Part shown: piece by piece, positions 35,892 through 44,856 of the stretch
How positions within the stretch are numbered: the first letter of the stretch is position 1
How the letters are laid out: each line of letters starts with the position of its first letter
Source: Mycolicibacterium helvum
Lineage (GTDB): Bacteria; Actinomycetota; Actinomycetes; Mycobacteriales; Mycobacteriaceae
Length of the DNA stretch: 64,000 nucleotides
NCBI RefSeq assembly: GCF_010731895.1
Contig: NZ_AP022596.1
Span: forward strand, 1-64,000
Direction of reading: 5' to 3'
Position numbers and translations under genes: made by a program
The notes under the pieces: model-generated
Database searches by the model: none
What the model was told of the DNA's origin: nothing
Seen by the model: the letters and a program-made list of their open reading frames with translations, nothing else

Positions 35892-37139
35892 TCAGAAGTA
35901 ACCGTTAGCCGGCGGCCATACGCCGTTGACCACGTAATTGCCCGCCGCGTAGGCCTTGTAGGCCAGCGGATTGTGGGTGGCGACTGTGCGGACGTTGCGC
36001 CAGTGCCGGTCGAGGTTGAGTGCGCGCGCCGTGGCCGAGGCCCCGCCGGTGTCGAAGAGCCGCTCGGCCGCGGCCAGGGTCAGCCGTTCGGCGATCAGTT
36101 GTGCCTCGGCAACGACGATCGCCACCCGGGCAAGTTCTTCGGCGTCGCCGATACGACCGGAGTCCACCACCTCATCGAGCGCGTCGGCGGCGTTGAGCAC
36201 GAGCGCCTCGGCCGCGGACGCATTCGCAGCGATCTCGCCGACTGCATGCAGGGTGAACGGATCACCGGAGGCGGAGTCGGCCAGCGAATGCGACGCCGGA
36301 CGCGCCTTGTTCTGCACGTACCAGACGGCGTCGTCACGGGCCGCCGCCGCGATACCCGCGGCCACCGCGGCCAGATACAGCTGCAGGAACGTCGTGCTGT
36401 GGCCCAGGTGCTTGCCGTCGGACACGGTGGTCACCTCGTGCGGGCGGACTTCGACGTTGGTGAACCGGGTGCCGCCGCTGGCGGTGGTGCGCTGGCCGAA
36501 ACCCTCCCAGTCGTCGAATAATTCGACCCCAGCGCGGTCGGCGGGCACAATCGCCTGCAGATCCCGGCCCTCGGCATCGCTGGCCGAGACCGCGATCAGA
36601 TCGGCGAAAAGTGTCCCGGTGGAATAGAACTTGTACCCGTTGAGCCGCAGTACACCGTCGCCGTCAGCCAGCAGCGTGGTGTCGGCCCCGGCCGGCGTCT
36701 TGCCTTTCGCATCGGTGATCGCGTTGCCGACGATCACTCCGGCATTGACCCGCGGGAACCACTCCTCGCGCTCTGCTTCGGTGGCGCGATTACTCAACAG
36801 GCGCTCGGAGAAGCCGAAATGCGGCCGAAGTGCTTGAGCCACATTGGAACTGCCGCGCGCGATCCGGATGACCGCGGTCAGCACGTCGCGCACCGACCCG
36901 CCCGGCCCCCCGTAGCGAGCGGGCACACGAAGGGTCAGCACGCCGGTGCGGCGGATCGCCTCGACGGCGTCGTACTGCAGCACCCGGTCCCGTTCGGCGG
37001 CGGCATCGGCGGGACGCAGATCCTCAACCACGGCGGTGAGCCGGTCCAGACGTTGCGGCGGCGTGCCGTCCAGCGGCTCGCTGGTGAACCTCGGGCGTGG
37101 CGCCACCGGGTGGGATGCTTCAGAAGTCTGTGCGGTCAT
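35892..37139 (-). CDS. sfnB: SfnB/DszC-type acyl-CoA-dehydrogenase-fold monooxygenase
   Basis: About 415 residues, acyl-CoA dehydrogenase fold flavoprotein of the SfnB sulfur-acquisition/DszC group. Visible are VPARYGGPGGSVRDVLTAV, HFGFSERLL, GNAITDAKGKTPAG and NGYKFYSTGTLFADLIAV (flavin-binding middle domain), with a C-terminal helical bundle LFDTGGASAT. The catalytic Glu of true dehydrogenases is not evident, which fits a monooxygenase. ATG 37139 is preferred over TTG 37160. It probably oxidises a sulfone or related organosulfur compound with reduced flavin. Adjacent to the SfnG-like gene, same strand. Confidence 0.8.
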   Translation of the reverse strand: MTAQTSEASHPVAPRPRFTSEPLDGTPPQRLDRLTAVVEDLRPADAAAERDRVLQYDAVEAIRRTGVLTLRVPARYGGPGGSVRDVLTAVIRIARGSSNVAQALRPHFGFSERLLSNRATEAEREEWFPRVNAGVIVGNAITDAKGKTPAGADTTLLADGDGVLRLNGYKFYSTGTLFADLIAVSASDAEGRDLQAIVPADRAGVELFDDWEGFGQRTTASGGTRFTNVEVRPHEVTTVSDGKHLGHSTTFLQLYLAAVAAGIAAAARDDAVWYVQNKARPASHSLADSASGDPFTLHAVGEIAANASAAEALVLNAADALDEVVDSGRIGDAEELARVAIVVAEAQLIAERLTLAAAERLFDTGGASATARALNLDRHWRNVRTVATHNPLAYKAYAAGNYVVNGVWPPANGYF

Positions 37140-37156
37140 GCGACTTTGACAGCCTT

Positions 37157-38185
37157 TCAACGGTAATGGCTGATGATGTGGTCAGCGAAGCGGTCCAGTT
37201 CGGACTCGATCGGCTGGAACTGCAACATGAACAACTCGATGCCGGCCGCGTGGAAGGCGTCGATCCGCTCGATCACCTGCTCATAGCTGCCGACCAGGCC
37301 GGCCAGCGTGCCGCCGTTGGACCCGATGCGCGCAGTCCCGGCGAGCACCCTGTACATGACGGTATTCGGATCGGTGCCGCTGGAAATCTCCGGACGCGAT
37401 TCCGCATCGATCAGCGCCTGCAGATGCGCCTCTTCGGCCTTGGCCTCGGCTTCAGTGGGACGCGCAATCACGAAGGCCGACAATCCGAATCGCAACGGGC
37501 CACCGGCGCGGGGCCGGGCCCGCAAGTCCTCGATCAGAGCGGTGGTGTCGGCCAGCGGCCTGCCGTTGATGAAATACACGTCGCCGTGCGAGGCGCCCAG
37601 CGCCCGGCCCGGCTCCGATTCGCCGCCGACATACACCGGTGGAACATTCTTTGGGACCGGCCGCACCAGGGCCTGCTGTCCCCCGTGCTGTCCCCCGTGG
37701 CCGCCGATGTCGACATGCTTACCGTCCCACAGGTCCAGAACCGTCTCCAACCACTCCTGGGTGTAGGCGTAGCGGTCGTCGTGGGCCAGCGGATCGACAC
37801 CCAGTGCCTCGAGTTCGGGCAGGAACCAGCCGCTGACCACATTGATCGATAACCGGCCACCGGAGATGTCGGCGATGTTGGCCGCTACTTTGGCGAACAC
37901 CAGCGGATTGAACAGCAGCGGCTTGATCGCTCCGATCAACTCGATCCGCTCGGTCGCCTCGGCCAGTGCGGCAAGCGTGGACCAGGTCTCCAGCACGTCG
38001 TTCTCGGTATCGCTGGGATGGATGACGTGCTGGGCCACCAATGTCGCGTCAAAGCCGCGATTCTCGGCGTGCACAAGCAGATCGCGAGTGCGCCGGTAGC
38101 TGGCGTCCGGCAGATCGTCGGGGTGCAGGCGGGCACCGTGGTTGCCGTAGACCGGCGCCCATACCCCGAACCGTGGTCCGCTCAT
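37157..38185 (-). CDS. sfnG: LLM-class flavin monooxygenase, dimethylsulfone monooxygenase-like (SfnG)
   Basis: 342-residue bacterial-luciferase-fold monooxygenase: RFGVWAPVYGNHGARLH, EATERIELIGAIKPLLFNP, DISGGRLSINVVSGWFLPE and PVYVGGESEPGRALGA. SfnG-type enzymes use FMNH2 and oxygen to convert dimethyl sulfone to methanesulfinate. ATG 38185 overlaps the stop of the glutamine-synthetase-like gene, so I prefer it to 38215. The sulfur context (SfnB-like enzyme, sulfonate-type transporter) supports the assignment, but other LLM sulfur substrates remain possible. Confidence 0.8.
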   Translation of the reverse strand: MSGPRFGVWAPVYGNHGARLHPDDLPDASYRRTRDLLVHAENRGFDATLVAQHVIHPSDTENDVLETWSTLAALAEATERIELIGAIKPLLFNPLVFAKVAANIADISGGRLSINVVSGWFLPELEALGVDPLAHDDRYAYTQEWLETVLDLWDGKHVDIGGHGGQHGGQQALVRPVPKNVPPVYVGGESEPGRALGASHGDVYFINGRPLADTTALIEDLRARPRAGGPLRFGLSAFVIARPTEAEAKAEEAHLQALIDAESRPEISSGTDPNTVMYRVLAGTARIGSNGGTLAGLVGSYEQVIERIDAFHAAGIELFMLQFQPIESELDRFADHIISHYR

Positions 38186-39501
38186 GATGTGGTCAGGTAG
38201 CGGTGCCGCTCCCAATCACTGACGTGACTGGTGTAGGCCTGCCATTCGCTGCGGGCGATTGAGACGAAGTCGAGCACCGAATCCCTACCGAGGATCTCCA
38301 GGATCGTGTCGTCCTGTTCGGTCAGTGCCAGCGCGGTACCCAGCGAGTCGGGCAGCGGTGAACCCTTGCCGTACAGGTTGCCGGTTCCGGCGGGGCTCGG
38401 CGGGCGGCCGGCTTCCAGGCCCGCGACCACAGCGGCGAGCGCCGAGGCGATCAGCCAGTAAGGGTTGGCATCCGAAGCACCCGAACGCAATTCGATACGG
38501 GACGCCCCCGGCGACTCCTCCACCAGCGACCGGATGGCCGCGCTTCGGTTGTCCCGGCTCCAGTTCACTGTGTCGGGGGCGAACGAGTCCGGTGTGTAGC
38601 GCCGGTAGGCGTTGACCGAGTGCGCCCCGAACAAGGTGATCGCCGGCAGGTGTTCGAGCAGGCCGGCGATGGCGAGCAGGGTCAGCTCACCTTCTTGGCC
38701 GTCGACCGGGGCGAACGCGGGTTCGTCGCCGCGCCACAGCGAAATATGCAGGTGCGCAGAACTTCCCGAATGCTCGGAGAACGGCTTGGGCATGAAACTG
38801 GCCACCTTGCCGTGCTTGCGAGCGACTTCTTTGGCGGCGTACTTCAATCGTGCGCCGTCGTCGGCGGCGGCCAGCGCATCGGTATACACCAGATTGGTCT
38901 CCACCTGACCTGGCCCATACTCGGTCTGCACGCCCTCCAGGCGGGTGAATGCGCCGAGGGTGTCATGCAGATCGGAGATCAACGGATCCAAGCCGTTGGC
39001 GTTCTCCAACGAGTAGGCGTGGATGTCGTTCTGGATCGGTGAGCCGTCCGAGTGGAGCAGATAGAACTCGAACTCAACGCCCACCTTCGCGGTGAAGCCC
39101 AGCGACCCCAGCCGCGCGATCACCCGGCGCAGCACACCACGCGGGTCGAGCAGCGACGGCGTGCCGTCCGGGCGGACGATGTCCGAAATCACGTGGCCCA
39201 CACCGGCGCGCCATGGCAATGGTTTGTACGTCGAGAAGTCGGGGATGGCGTGGACGTCGGGATACCCGTCGTCCCAGTTGGTCAGCCGCAGGCCGTCGAT
39301 CACGGTACCGTCGGTGTTCCACCCCAGCGCCGCCTCGCAGAACGCGAATCCGTGCTTAGCGCGGTCGATGAATTGCTTTGCCGGGATTCGTTTTCCGGCG
39401 GCGTGGCCGAAGGGGTCGCTCCACGCCACCTCGATCTCGGTCAGCGAGCCGTCATGCAGGCGCCCCAGCAGCTCGGACTCGGCATCGTGCACCTGCGTCA
39501 C
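38182..39501 (-). CDS. Glutamine synthetase-like ligase
   Basis: 439-residue GlnA-fold enzyme of the class used for gamma-glutamyl ligation of amines rather than the main GS-I. It has GVEFEFYLLH (metal-binding Glu), PGQVETNLVY, SGSSAHLHISLW (the HxH metal and ATP loop), SRDNRSAAIR and ASRIELRSGASDANPYW. GTG 39501 has AGGAGG upstream. Its stop overlaps the sfnG-like ATG and it is divergent from the ABC transporter, so it likely belongs to the same substrate-use pathway, perhaps attaching glutamate to an amine. Confidence 0.82.
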   Translation of the reverse strand: MTQVHDAESELLGRLHDGSLTEIEVAWSDPFGHAAGKRIPAKQFIDRAKHGFAFCEAALGWNTDGTVIDGLRLTNWDDGYPDVHAIPDFSTYKPLPWRAGVGHVISDIVRPDGTPSLLDPRGVLRRVIARLGSLGFTAKVGVEFEFYLLHSDGSPIQNDIHAYSLENANGLDPLISDLHDTLGAFTRLEGVQTEYGPGQVETNLVYTDALAAADDGARLKYAAKEVARKHGKVASFMPKPFSEHSGSSAHLHISLWRGDEPAFAPVDGQEGELTLLAIAGLLEHLPAITLFGAHSVNAYRRYTPDSFAPDTVNWSRDNRSAAIRSLVEESPGASRIELRSGASDANPYWLIASALAAVVAGLEAGRPPSPAGTGNLYGKGSPLPDSLGTALALTEQDDTILEILGRDSVLDFVSIARSEWQAYTSHVSDWERHRYLTTS

Positions 39502-39596
39502 GGTGTGGCCTCCTGGGACGTGAGAAATCGGGACGGGTGGCCATTACCCTCTCCTGCCTGCCGCCGAGAGAAAAAGGTTTAGCGTCGGCGTGAGCG

Positions 39597-39617
39597 CAAA
39601 CACCTGCGCAGAGTTTG
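39597..39617. promoter_or_regulatory. Inverted repeat between glutamine-synthetase-like and ABC-transporter genes
   Basis: CAAAC-acc-TGCGCA-ga-GTTTG: five-base arms with an eleven-base spacer that itself has a TGCGCA palindrome. It sits in the 171-bp divergent promoter region, 56 bp before the permease start. It resembles an operator of a dimeric or LysR-like regulator; no regulator gene lies next to it. Confidence 0.35.
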
Positions 39618-39672
39618 ATTCGCGCTGAGCGTAGGCATTCACAGCGGGTTAGCAGCAAGCAAAGGTAATCCG

Positions 39673-40521
39673 GTGTCCGTATTCGTCGACGTCGCACCTG
39701 GCGGTGCGACCCGCCCGCCTGGCGTCACCAGGTTTCCGGGGTGGCTGTCCCGCATCGGGCTCCCCCTCCTGTCGCTGCTGGTGTTCTTCATCGTCTGGCA
39801 GCTGGCGGCGGCGAGCGGGATCTGGAACCAGACCTTCGTCCCCTACCCGAGCACGGTGTGGCGGGCCTTCATCGACGTGTCGACCACGCACGATGGCGTC
39901 CGCGGGTACGCCGGCTATTTGCTCTGGGAGCACCTGTACATGACGCTGCGCCGGGTGTTCGCCGGCGTCGTCATCGGTGTCGCCGGCGGCCTGGCGCTCG
40001 GCTTGGTGATGGGCTCGATCCCCTGGGTCCGCACCGTGCTGGAACCGTGGCTGACCTTCCTGCGGGCGCTGCCCCCGCTGGCATACTTCTTCCTGCTGGT
40101 CATCTGGCTCGGCATCGACGAGGCTCCCAAGGTCACCCTGCTGGCGCTGGCGGCACTGCCGCCCGCCGCGGTGGCCACCACCGCAGCCGTTGTTGCCGTG
40201 CCGGTCAGCCTGGTCGAAGCGGCCCGCGCGCTGGGCGCCTCGCGACGTGATGTCGTGCGCGACATCGTCATTCCCTCGGCCCTCCCGGAGACGTTCACCG
40301 GTATCCGGCTCGCCGTCGGTATGGCCTACTCCTCGGTGGTCGCCGCCGAGTTGTTCAACGGCATTCCCGGTGTCGGCGGCCTGGTCAAGGACGCCAGCAA
40401 TTACAACAACACCCCCGTCGTGCTGGTCGGCATCTTCGCGATCGGTATCTCGGGGCTCGTGATCGACGGTCTACTGCGCGCTGTCGAGCGTCGCGCCGTC
40501 CCGTGGAGAGGAAAGGTATGA
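39673..40521 (+). CDS. Sulfonate/taurine-type ABC transporter permease
   Basis: 282 residues, six transmembrane helices of the SsuC/TauC family. The EAA motif is seen at EAARALGASRRDVVRDIVIPSALPETFTG, which docks the ATPase. Start GTG 39673. Together with the lipoprotein and ATPase that follow it should import an aliphatic sulfonate or similar anion. Its stop overlaps the binding-protein ATG (ATGA). Confidence 0.9.
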   Translation: MSVFVDVAPGGATRPPGVTRFPGWLSRIGLPLLSLLVFFIVWQLAAASGIWNQTFVPYPSTVWRAFIDVSTTHDGVRGYAGYLLWEHLYMTLRRVFAGVVIGVAGGLALGLVMGSIPWVRTVLEPWLTFLRALPPLAYFFLLVIWLGIDEAPKVTLLALAALPPAAVATTAAVVAVPVSLVEAARALGASRRDVVRDIVIPSALPETFTGIRLAVGMAYSSVVAAELFNGIPGVGGLVKDASNYNNTPVVLVGIFAIGISGLVIDGLLRAVERRAVPWRGKV

Positions 40522-41552
40522 ACCGCAGGAAGTTCATCGCCGTGGCTGCCGCCGCCATCAGCATGATCGGCATGGCCGGCTGCTCGGTCGATCACTCGAA
40601 TTCGCAGGCGGGCAAGCCGACACTGCGGATCGGTTACCAGACCTTCCCCAGCGGCGACCTGATCGTCAAGAACAACCGGTGGCTGGAAGACTCATTGCCG
40701 GACTACAACATCAAGTGGGTCAAGTTCGACTCCGGCGCCGACGTCAACACCGCGTTCATCGCCAAGGAGCTCGACTTCGGCAGCCTGGGCTCGAGCCCGG
40801 TCGCCCGTGGACTGTCGGCCCCGCTGAACATTCCGTACAGCGTCGCGTTCGTGCTCGACGTCGCCGGTGACAATGAGGCGCTCGTGGCTCGCAATGGCAG
40901 CGGCATCAACTCGATCGCCGATCTGAGGGGCAAGCGGGTGGCCACCCCGTTCGCTTCGACCGCGCACTACAGCCTGCTCGCCGCACTGGCCCAGAACGGG
41001 TTGTCGCCCAGCGATGTTCAGCTGATCGACCTGCAGCCTCAGACGATCCTGGCCGCCTGGGAACGCGGTGACATCGAGGCCGCCTACACCTGGCTGCCGA
41101 CACTGGACCAGCTGCGCAAGACCGGTAAGGACCTGATTACCAGCCGGCAGCTGGCCGAAGACGGCAAGCCGACGCTGGATCTGGCCGCGGTGGCGAACTC
41201 GTTCGCCAAGGACCACCCCGAGGTCGTCGATGTCTGGCGCAAGCAGCAGGCCAGGGCGCTGACGGTCATCCACAGCGATCCGGCCGCGGCAGCCAAGGCC
41301 ATCGCCGCCGAAATCGGTTTGTCACCAGCCGATGTCGAGGGACAGCTCAAGCAGGGCGTGTACCTCACACCGCAAGAGGTGGCCTCGCCGCAGTGGCTGG
41401 GCAGCCAGGGCAACCCCGGCAATATCGCCGTCAACCTGCAGAGCGCGTCGCAGTTCCTCGCCGACCAGAAGCAGATCCCGGTAGCCGCGCCGCTCAAGAC
41501 ATTCCAAGACGCGATCTATACCCAGGGCTTACCCGATGTCATCACCCAGTAA
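40518..41552 (+). CDS. Sulfonate-type ABC transporter substrate-binding lipoprotein
   Basis: 344 residues. The leader MNRRKFIAVAAAAISMIGMAGC has an RRKF twin-arginine-like motif and a lipobox with lipidated Cys22. The mature part is an SsuA/TauA-like (NMT1) fold: RIGYQTFPSGDLIVKNN, FDFGSLGSSPVARGLS, GSGINSIADLRGKRVATP and RGDIEAAYTWLP. Likely held on the outer face of the membrane. ATG 40518 overlaps the permease stop. It overlaps the ATPase start by 17 bp. Confidence 0.9.
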   Translation: MNRRKFIAVAAAAISMIGMAGCSVDHSNSQAGKPTLRIGYQTFPSGDLIVKNNRWLEDSLPDYNIKWVKFDSGADVNTAFIAKELDFGSLGSSPVARGLSAPLNIPYSVAFVLDVAGDNEALVARNGSGINSIADLRGKRVATPFASTAHYSLLAALAQNGLSPSDVQLIDLQPQTILAAWERGDIEAAYTWLPTLDQLRKTGKDLITSRQLAEDGKPTLDLAAVANSFAKDHPEVVDVWRKQQARALTVIHSDPAAAAKAIAAEIGLSPADVEGQLKQGVYLTPQEVASPQWLGSQGNPGNIAVNLQSASQFLADQKQIPVAAPLKTFQDAIYTQGLPDVITQ

Positions 41553-42366
41553 GGCCGTATCCGATAAAGCAGCCCCGGCGACCACAGCATCCGCGGCACA
41601 CAAGGATGGCGGCATCCAGATCCGAAGTGTCGAACACCGTTACGGCACGACGACGGCGCTGGGGCCGGTGGATCTCGATGTGGAGCCCGGCTCGTTTCTG
41701 GTTCTGGTCGGCGCATCGGGATGCGGCAAGAGCACATTGCTGCGGTTGATCGCGGGATTCGAATCACCCAGCGACGGCGAGATCACGGTGTCCGGCCGTC
41801 GGCCGGTCCCAGGGCAGACCGCGGGAGTCGTGTTCCAGCAGCCCCGGCTGTTCCCGTGGCGCAGTGTCGGCGGCAACGTGGAACTGGCCCTGAAGTATGC
41901 CGGCACCCCGCGCGAGCACCGGGCATCGCGGCGCGACGAGCTTCTGCACCGAGTCGGGCTGGAAGATATTGCGCACCGCAAGATTTGGGAGATCAGCGGT
42001 GGGCAGCAGCAGCGTGTCGCGATCGCGCGGGCGCTGGCGTCCGAGCGGCCGGAGACCTCGCTGCTGCTGCTCGACGAGCCGTTCGCCGCGTTGGACGCGC
42101 TGACCAGGGAGCGCCTGCAGGAAGACATCCGCGAGGTGAGCGCGGAATCGGGACGGACCACCGTGTTCGTCACCCACAGTGCCGATGAAGCGGCATTCCT
42201 CGGATCCCGCATCGTGGTGCTGACCCACCGTCCGGGCCAAGTCGCCCTCGACCTTTCCGTCGACCTGCCCCGCACCGGCGTCGACGCCGACGAACTAAGA
42301 CGCAGCTCCGAATACGTACGGCTGCGTCAGGAAGTCAGCCGGGCCGTCAAGGCCGCCGCGGTCTGA
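41536..42366 (+). CDS. Sulfonate-type ABC transporter ATPase
   Basis: 276-residue SsuB/TauB-like ATPase: Walker A GASGCGKST, Q-loop FQQPRLFPWRS, signature ISGGQQQRVAIARAL, Walker B LLLLDEPFAALD and switch VFVTHSADEA. ATG 41536 lies inside the end of the binding-protein gene. It completes the three-gene importer. A strong hairpin overlaps its stop codon. Confidence 0.93.
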   Translation: MSSPSKAVSDKAAPATTASAAHKDGGIQIRSVEHRYGTTTALGPVDLDVEPGSFLVLVGASGCGKSTLLRLIAGFESPSDGEITVSGRRPVPGQTAGVVFQQPRLFPWRSVGGNVELALKYAGTPREHRASRRDELLHRVGLEDIAHRKIWEISGGQQQRVAIARALASERPETSLLLLDEPFAALDALTRERLQEDIREVSAESGRTTVFVTHSADEAAFLGSRIVVLTHRPGQVALDLSVDLPRTGVDADELRRSSEYVRLRQEVSRAVKAAAV

Positions 42367-42378
42367 TCCCGCGGCGGC
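42352..42378. terminator. Bidirectional hairpin between convergent genes
   Basis: Perfect ten-base stem GCCGCCGCGG / CCGCGGCGGC with a seven-base loop containing the ATPase stop codon (TGA 42364). It lies between the convergent ATPase and thioester-domain-like genes and could end transcription from both sides. Confidence 0.65.
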
Positions 42379-42380
42379 GC

Positions 42381-43643
42381 TCAGCGATCTGAGCCGGCCC
42401 ACTCGATCTCGAAGGCCACGATCTGCTGGACGGGAACAGCCAGAGCCAGTGGGGTGAAGGTCCCGGCGACCTCGTCGCGGGCCACCCCGGTCACCACTCG
42501 CCCACCGAAACCCCGTGGATCTCCAGGGATCTCGACGGTCAACGTGGTGATCCCGGCTTCTGGCGCCACCCGCAGGAAGAACTGCTGCTGCGGCGCGACC
42601 GGTGTGGTGATCGCGGTGCCGTCGGCGTCGACGACGCTGTGCCCGTCGCCAACCGTGACCGTGGCGGCATCGGCGGTGATCAACTGGAATGGACCGACCA
42701 ATCCTGCCTCGACCACCGCGTCGGAGGCGACCACCGACGGGACCACGGCTGCCCGCCGCGCCGCGCGGGCACCGGCGAGCAGGTAATCGTAGAGATGGAC
42801 GACCGGGGCGGCGTTGCGGTACAGGCCGGACTCCGCGAGCCGGAAGGTCAGGTCGGTGAGGGTGGCATCGCCCTCGACGATCAGCCGGTAGTGCCGGTAG
42901 CCCCCGCCCGGACGTCCGTAGCGGCGACTGCCCACTGTGGCGCCGACGCCCAGCAACTTGCTGATCCGGCCGCCGCCGGCCGGCAACGTCACTCGGGAGG
43001 CTGCGACGTCGTCCCACGTCACGCCGTCGCGGGACTTCTGCAGGGTCAACACTGCACCTTGCGCGCTCACGGCGTCCGCGGCGTACCCAGCGAGCTGCCG
43101 CTCCCCGTCGAATTCGACACGCACCTCTCCGGCGCGCTCGGTGGTGCGGGCCGGGACGTTGAGCGGCCGGTTGTCCAGCTCCAGTCCATTGGTCAGGTAC
43201 CAGATCGCCGCCTGGGTGCCGGCTATCGCCTCATGCTCGCTGATGTTGCGGGACCCCAGCGCGTGCCCGGCGGCGCGCAGGTCACGGCTGAGTTGGGTGG
43301 TCGATATCGCCGGGTACGAATTGCGCAGGATCCAGGCGACCTCGGCCTCGTAGGCACGTGCCCGCAGGTGCGGCACCGCCGACCAGGTGTCGGCTCGGTA
43401 GCGCGACGGGCGGGTGGGCGCGATGCCGCCGAAGTCCAGGGAATACGCCTCGATATTGGGATTGAGACGGATCAAGTCGGTGCGCGCGGACGTGCCGTCG
43501 GTGAACACGATGGTGTCGACGGTGTGCGAGTAAGTGCCGCCGCGGTAGCGGGTCATTCGCGACAGGTTGGCCGGGGCCGGCTGCGTCCGACCTCGGACGG
43601 CGACTCTCGCGGGTGCGGGTGCAAACAAAGACAGGGATGCCAT
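42381..43643 (-). CDS. Thioester-domain (TQXA)-like protein lacking the thioester cysteine
   Basis: 420 residues. The segment HEAIAGTQAAIWYLTNGLELD matches the TQxAIW signature of Cys-Gln thioester adhesin domains. The partner motif, normally YC(I/V/W/L), reads EAYSLDFGG, with Ser in place of the Cys, so no intramolecular thioester could form. The C-terminal half has beta-sandwich repeats (LTLQKSRDGVTWDDVAASRV; GPFQLITADAATVTVGDGHS). There is no signal peptide at the called start (MASLSLFAPAPARV) and no LPXTG anchor. It is divergent from the encapsulin gene. Confidence 0.65.
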   Translation of the reverse strand: MASLSLFAPAPARVAVRGRTQPAPANLSRMTRYRGGTYSHTVDTIVFTDGTSARTDLIRLNPNIEAYSLDFGGIAPTRPSRYRADTWSAVPHLRARAYEAEVAWILRNSYPAISTTQLSRDLRAAGHALGSRNISEHEAIAGTQAAIWYLTNGLELDNRPLNVPARTTERAGEVRVEFDGERQLAGYAADAVSAQGAVLTLQKSRDGVTWDDVAASRVTLPAGGGRISKLLGVGATVGSRRYGRPGGGYRHYRLIVEGDATLTDLTFRLAESGLYRNAAPVVHLYDYLLAGARAARRAAVVPSVVASDAVVEAGLVGPFQLITADAATVTVGDGHSVVDADGTAITTPVAPQQQFFLRVAPEAGITTLTVEIPGDPRGFGGRVVTGVARDEVAGTFTPLALAVPVQQIVAFEIEWAGSDR

Positions 43644-43929
43644 CGGGTTGATCTCTCTGGGTACGTCGAAGCGCGCAGACGATCACGCCGAGAAGGCGGC
43701 GGGCTGAGCGCGAGGAATTACGGCGTCAGAAGAATCAACAACAACAGAAGCGCACATCAGAGCAGCGCGTGTAACCGAAGCGCGGCGATGCGGGCTGTTG
43801 CATGGCAATACCATACGGCACGCTGCCGTCAAACTCGTAACCGAGTTCGCATCACAGTGACGTCCAAACCTGTGCAGGCCGCCCAATAAGGAACGATGAT
43901 TGGCCACACCCCGAGAAGTGGAGGACTCG

Positions 43930-44856
43930 ATGACGTCGGCTCAGAATGAATCGCAGGCACTTGGCGCGGCCGCTGCGCGGCAGCTCGCCAATGCCACCAA
44001 GACCGTCCCGCAGTTGGAGACGATCACCCCCCGGTTTCTGCTACATCTGCTGAGCTGGGTCCCGGTCGAGGCGGGTATCTACCGGGTCAACCGGGTGGTG
44101 AACCCCGAGCGGGTGGCCATTCATGCCGAAGTCGGCGGCGAGAACGTCGAAGATCCGCTGCCGCAGACCTACGTCGACTACCAGACCAGCCCCCGTGAGC
44201 TCACGCTGCGCGCGATCTCGACGCTGCTCGATGTGCACACCCGGGTGTCGGATCTGTATTCCAGTCCGCATGACCAGATCGCCCAGCAGCTGCGGCTGAC
44301 GATCGAGACGATCAAGGAACGCCAGGAATCCGAGCTGATCAACAACGCCGAGTACGGCTTGCTGTCGCAGGTGACGCCGGAGCAGACCATCGAAACCCTG
44401 GGCGGGGCACCCACCCCGGATGACCTGGACGCGCTGATCACCAAGGTGTGGAAGACGCCGGCGTTCTTTCTAACTCACCCGCTCGGAGTGGCGGCATTCG
44501 GCCGGGAGGCCACCTACCGCGGCGTTCCGCCGGTGGTGATCAACCTGTTCGGCGCCCAGTTCATCACCTGGCGTGGTATCCCGATCGTGCCGAGCGACAA
44601 GGTGCCGGTCGAGGATGGCAAGACCAAGTTCATCCTGGTGCGCACCGGCGAGGAACGCCAGGGCGTGGTCGGGTTGTTCCAGCCCGGGCTGGTCGGCGAG
44701 CAGGCCCCCGGGCTTTCCGTCCGGTTCACCGGTATCAACCGTTCCGGGATCGCCTCCTACCTGGTGACCCAGTACTCGTCACTGGCTGTGCTGACCGATG
44801 ATGCGCTGGCCGTGCTCGACGGTGCTGCGGTGGACCAGTTCCATGAGTACAAGTGA
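43930..44856 (+). CDS. Family 2A encapsulin shell protein
   Basis: 308 residues, HK97-phage-capsid-like fold of the family 2A encapsulins (SrpI/MMPI type). Typical segments are PRFLLHLLSWVPVEAGIYRVN, AISTLLDVHTRVSDLYSSPHDQ, RLTIETIKERQESELINN and GRPP-type E-loop sequence TYRGVPPVVINLFG. It self-assembles into a nanocompartment. ATG 43930 has GGAGG upstream; the TTG at 43900 is less likely. The downstream gene, starting 14 bp inside this one, is a cysteine desulfurase with a long disordered N-terminus, the known cargo of this shell type. Confidence 0.93.
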   Translation: MTSAQNESQALGAAAARQLANATKTVPQLETITPRFLLHLLSWVPVEAGIYRVNRVVNPERVAIHAEVGGENVEDPLPQTYVDYQTSPRELTLRAISTLLDVHTRVSDLYSSPHDQIAQQLRLTIETIKERQESELINNAEYGLLSQVTPEQTIETLGGAPTPDDLDALITKVWKTPAFFLTHPLGVAAFGREATYRGVPPVVINLFGAQFITWRGIPIVPSDKVPVEDGKTKFILVRTGEERQGVVGLFQPGLVGEQAPGLSVRFTGINRSGIASYLVTQYSSLAVLTDDALAVLDGAAVDQFHEYK

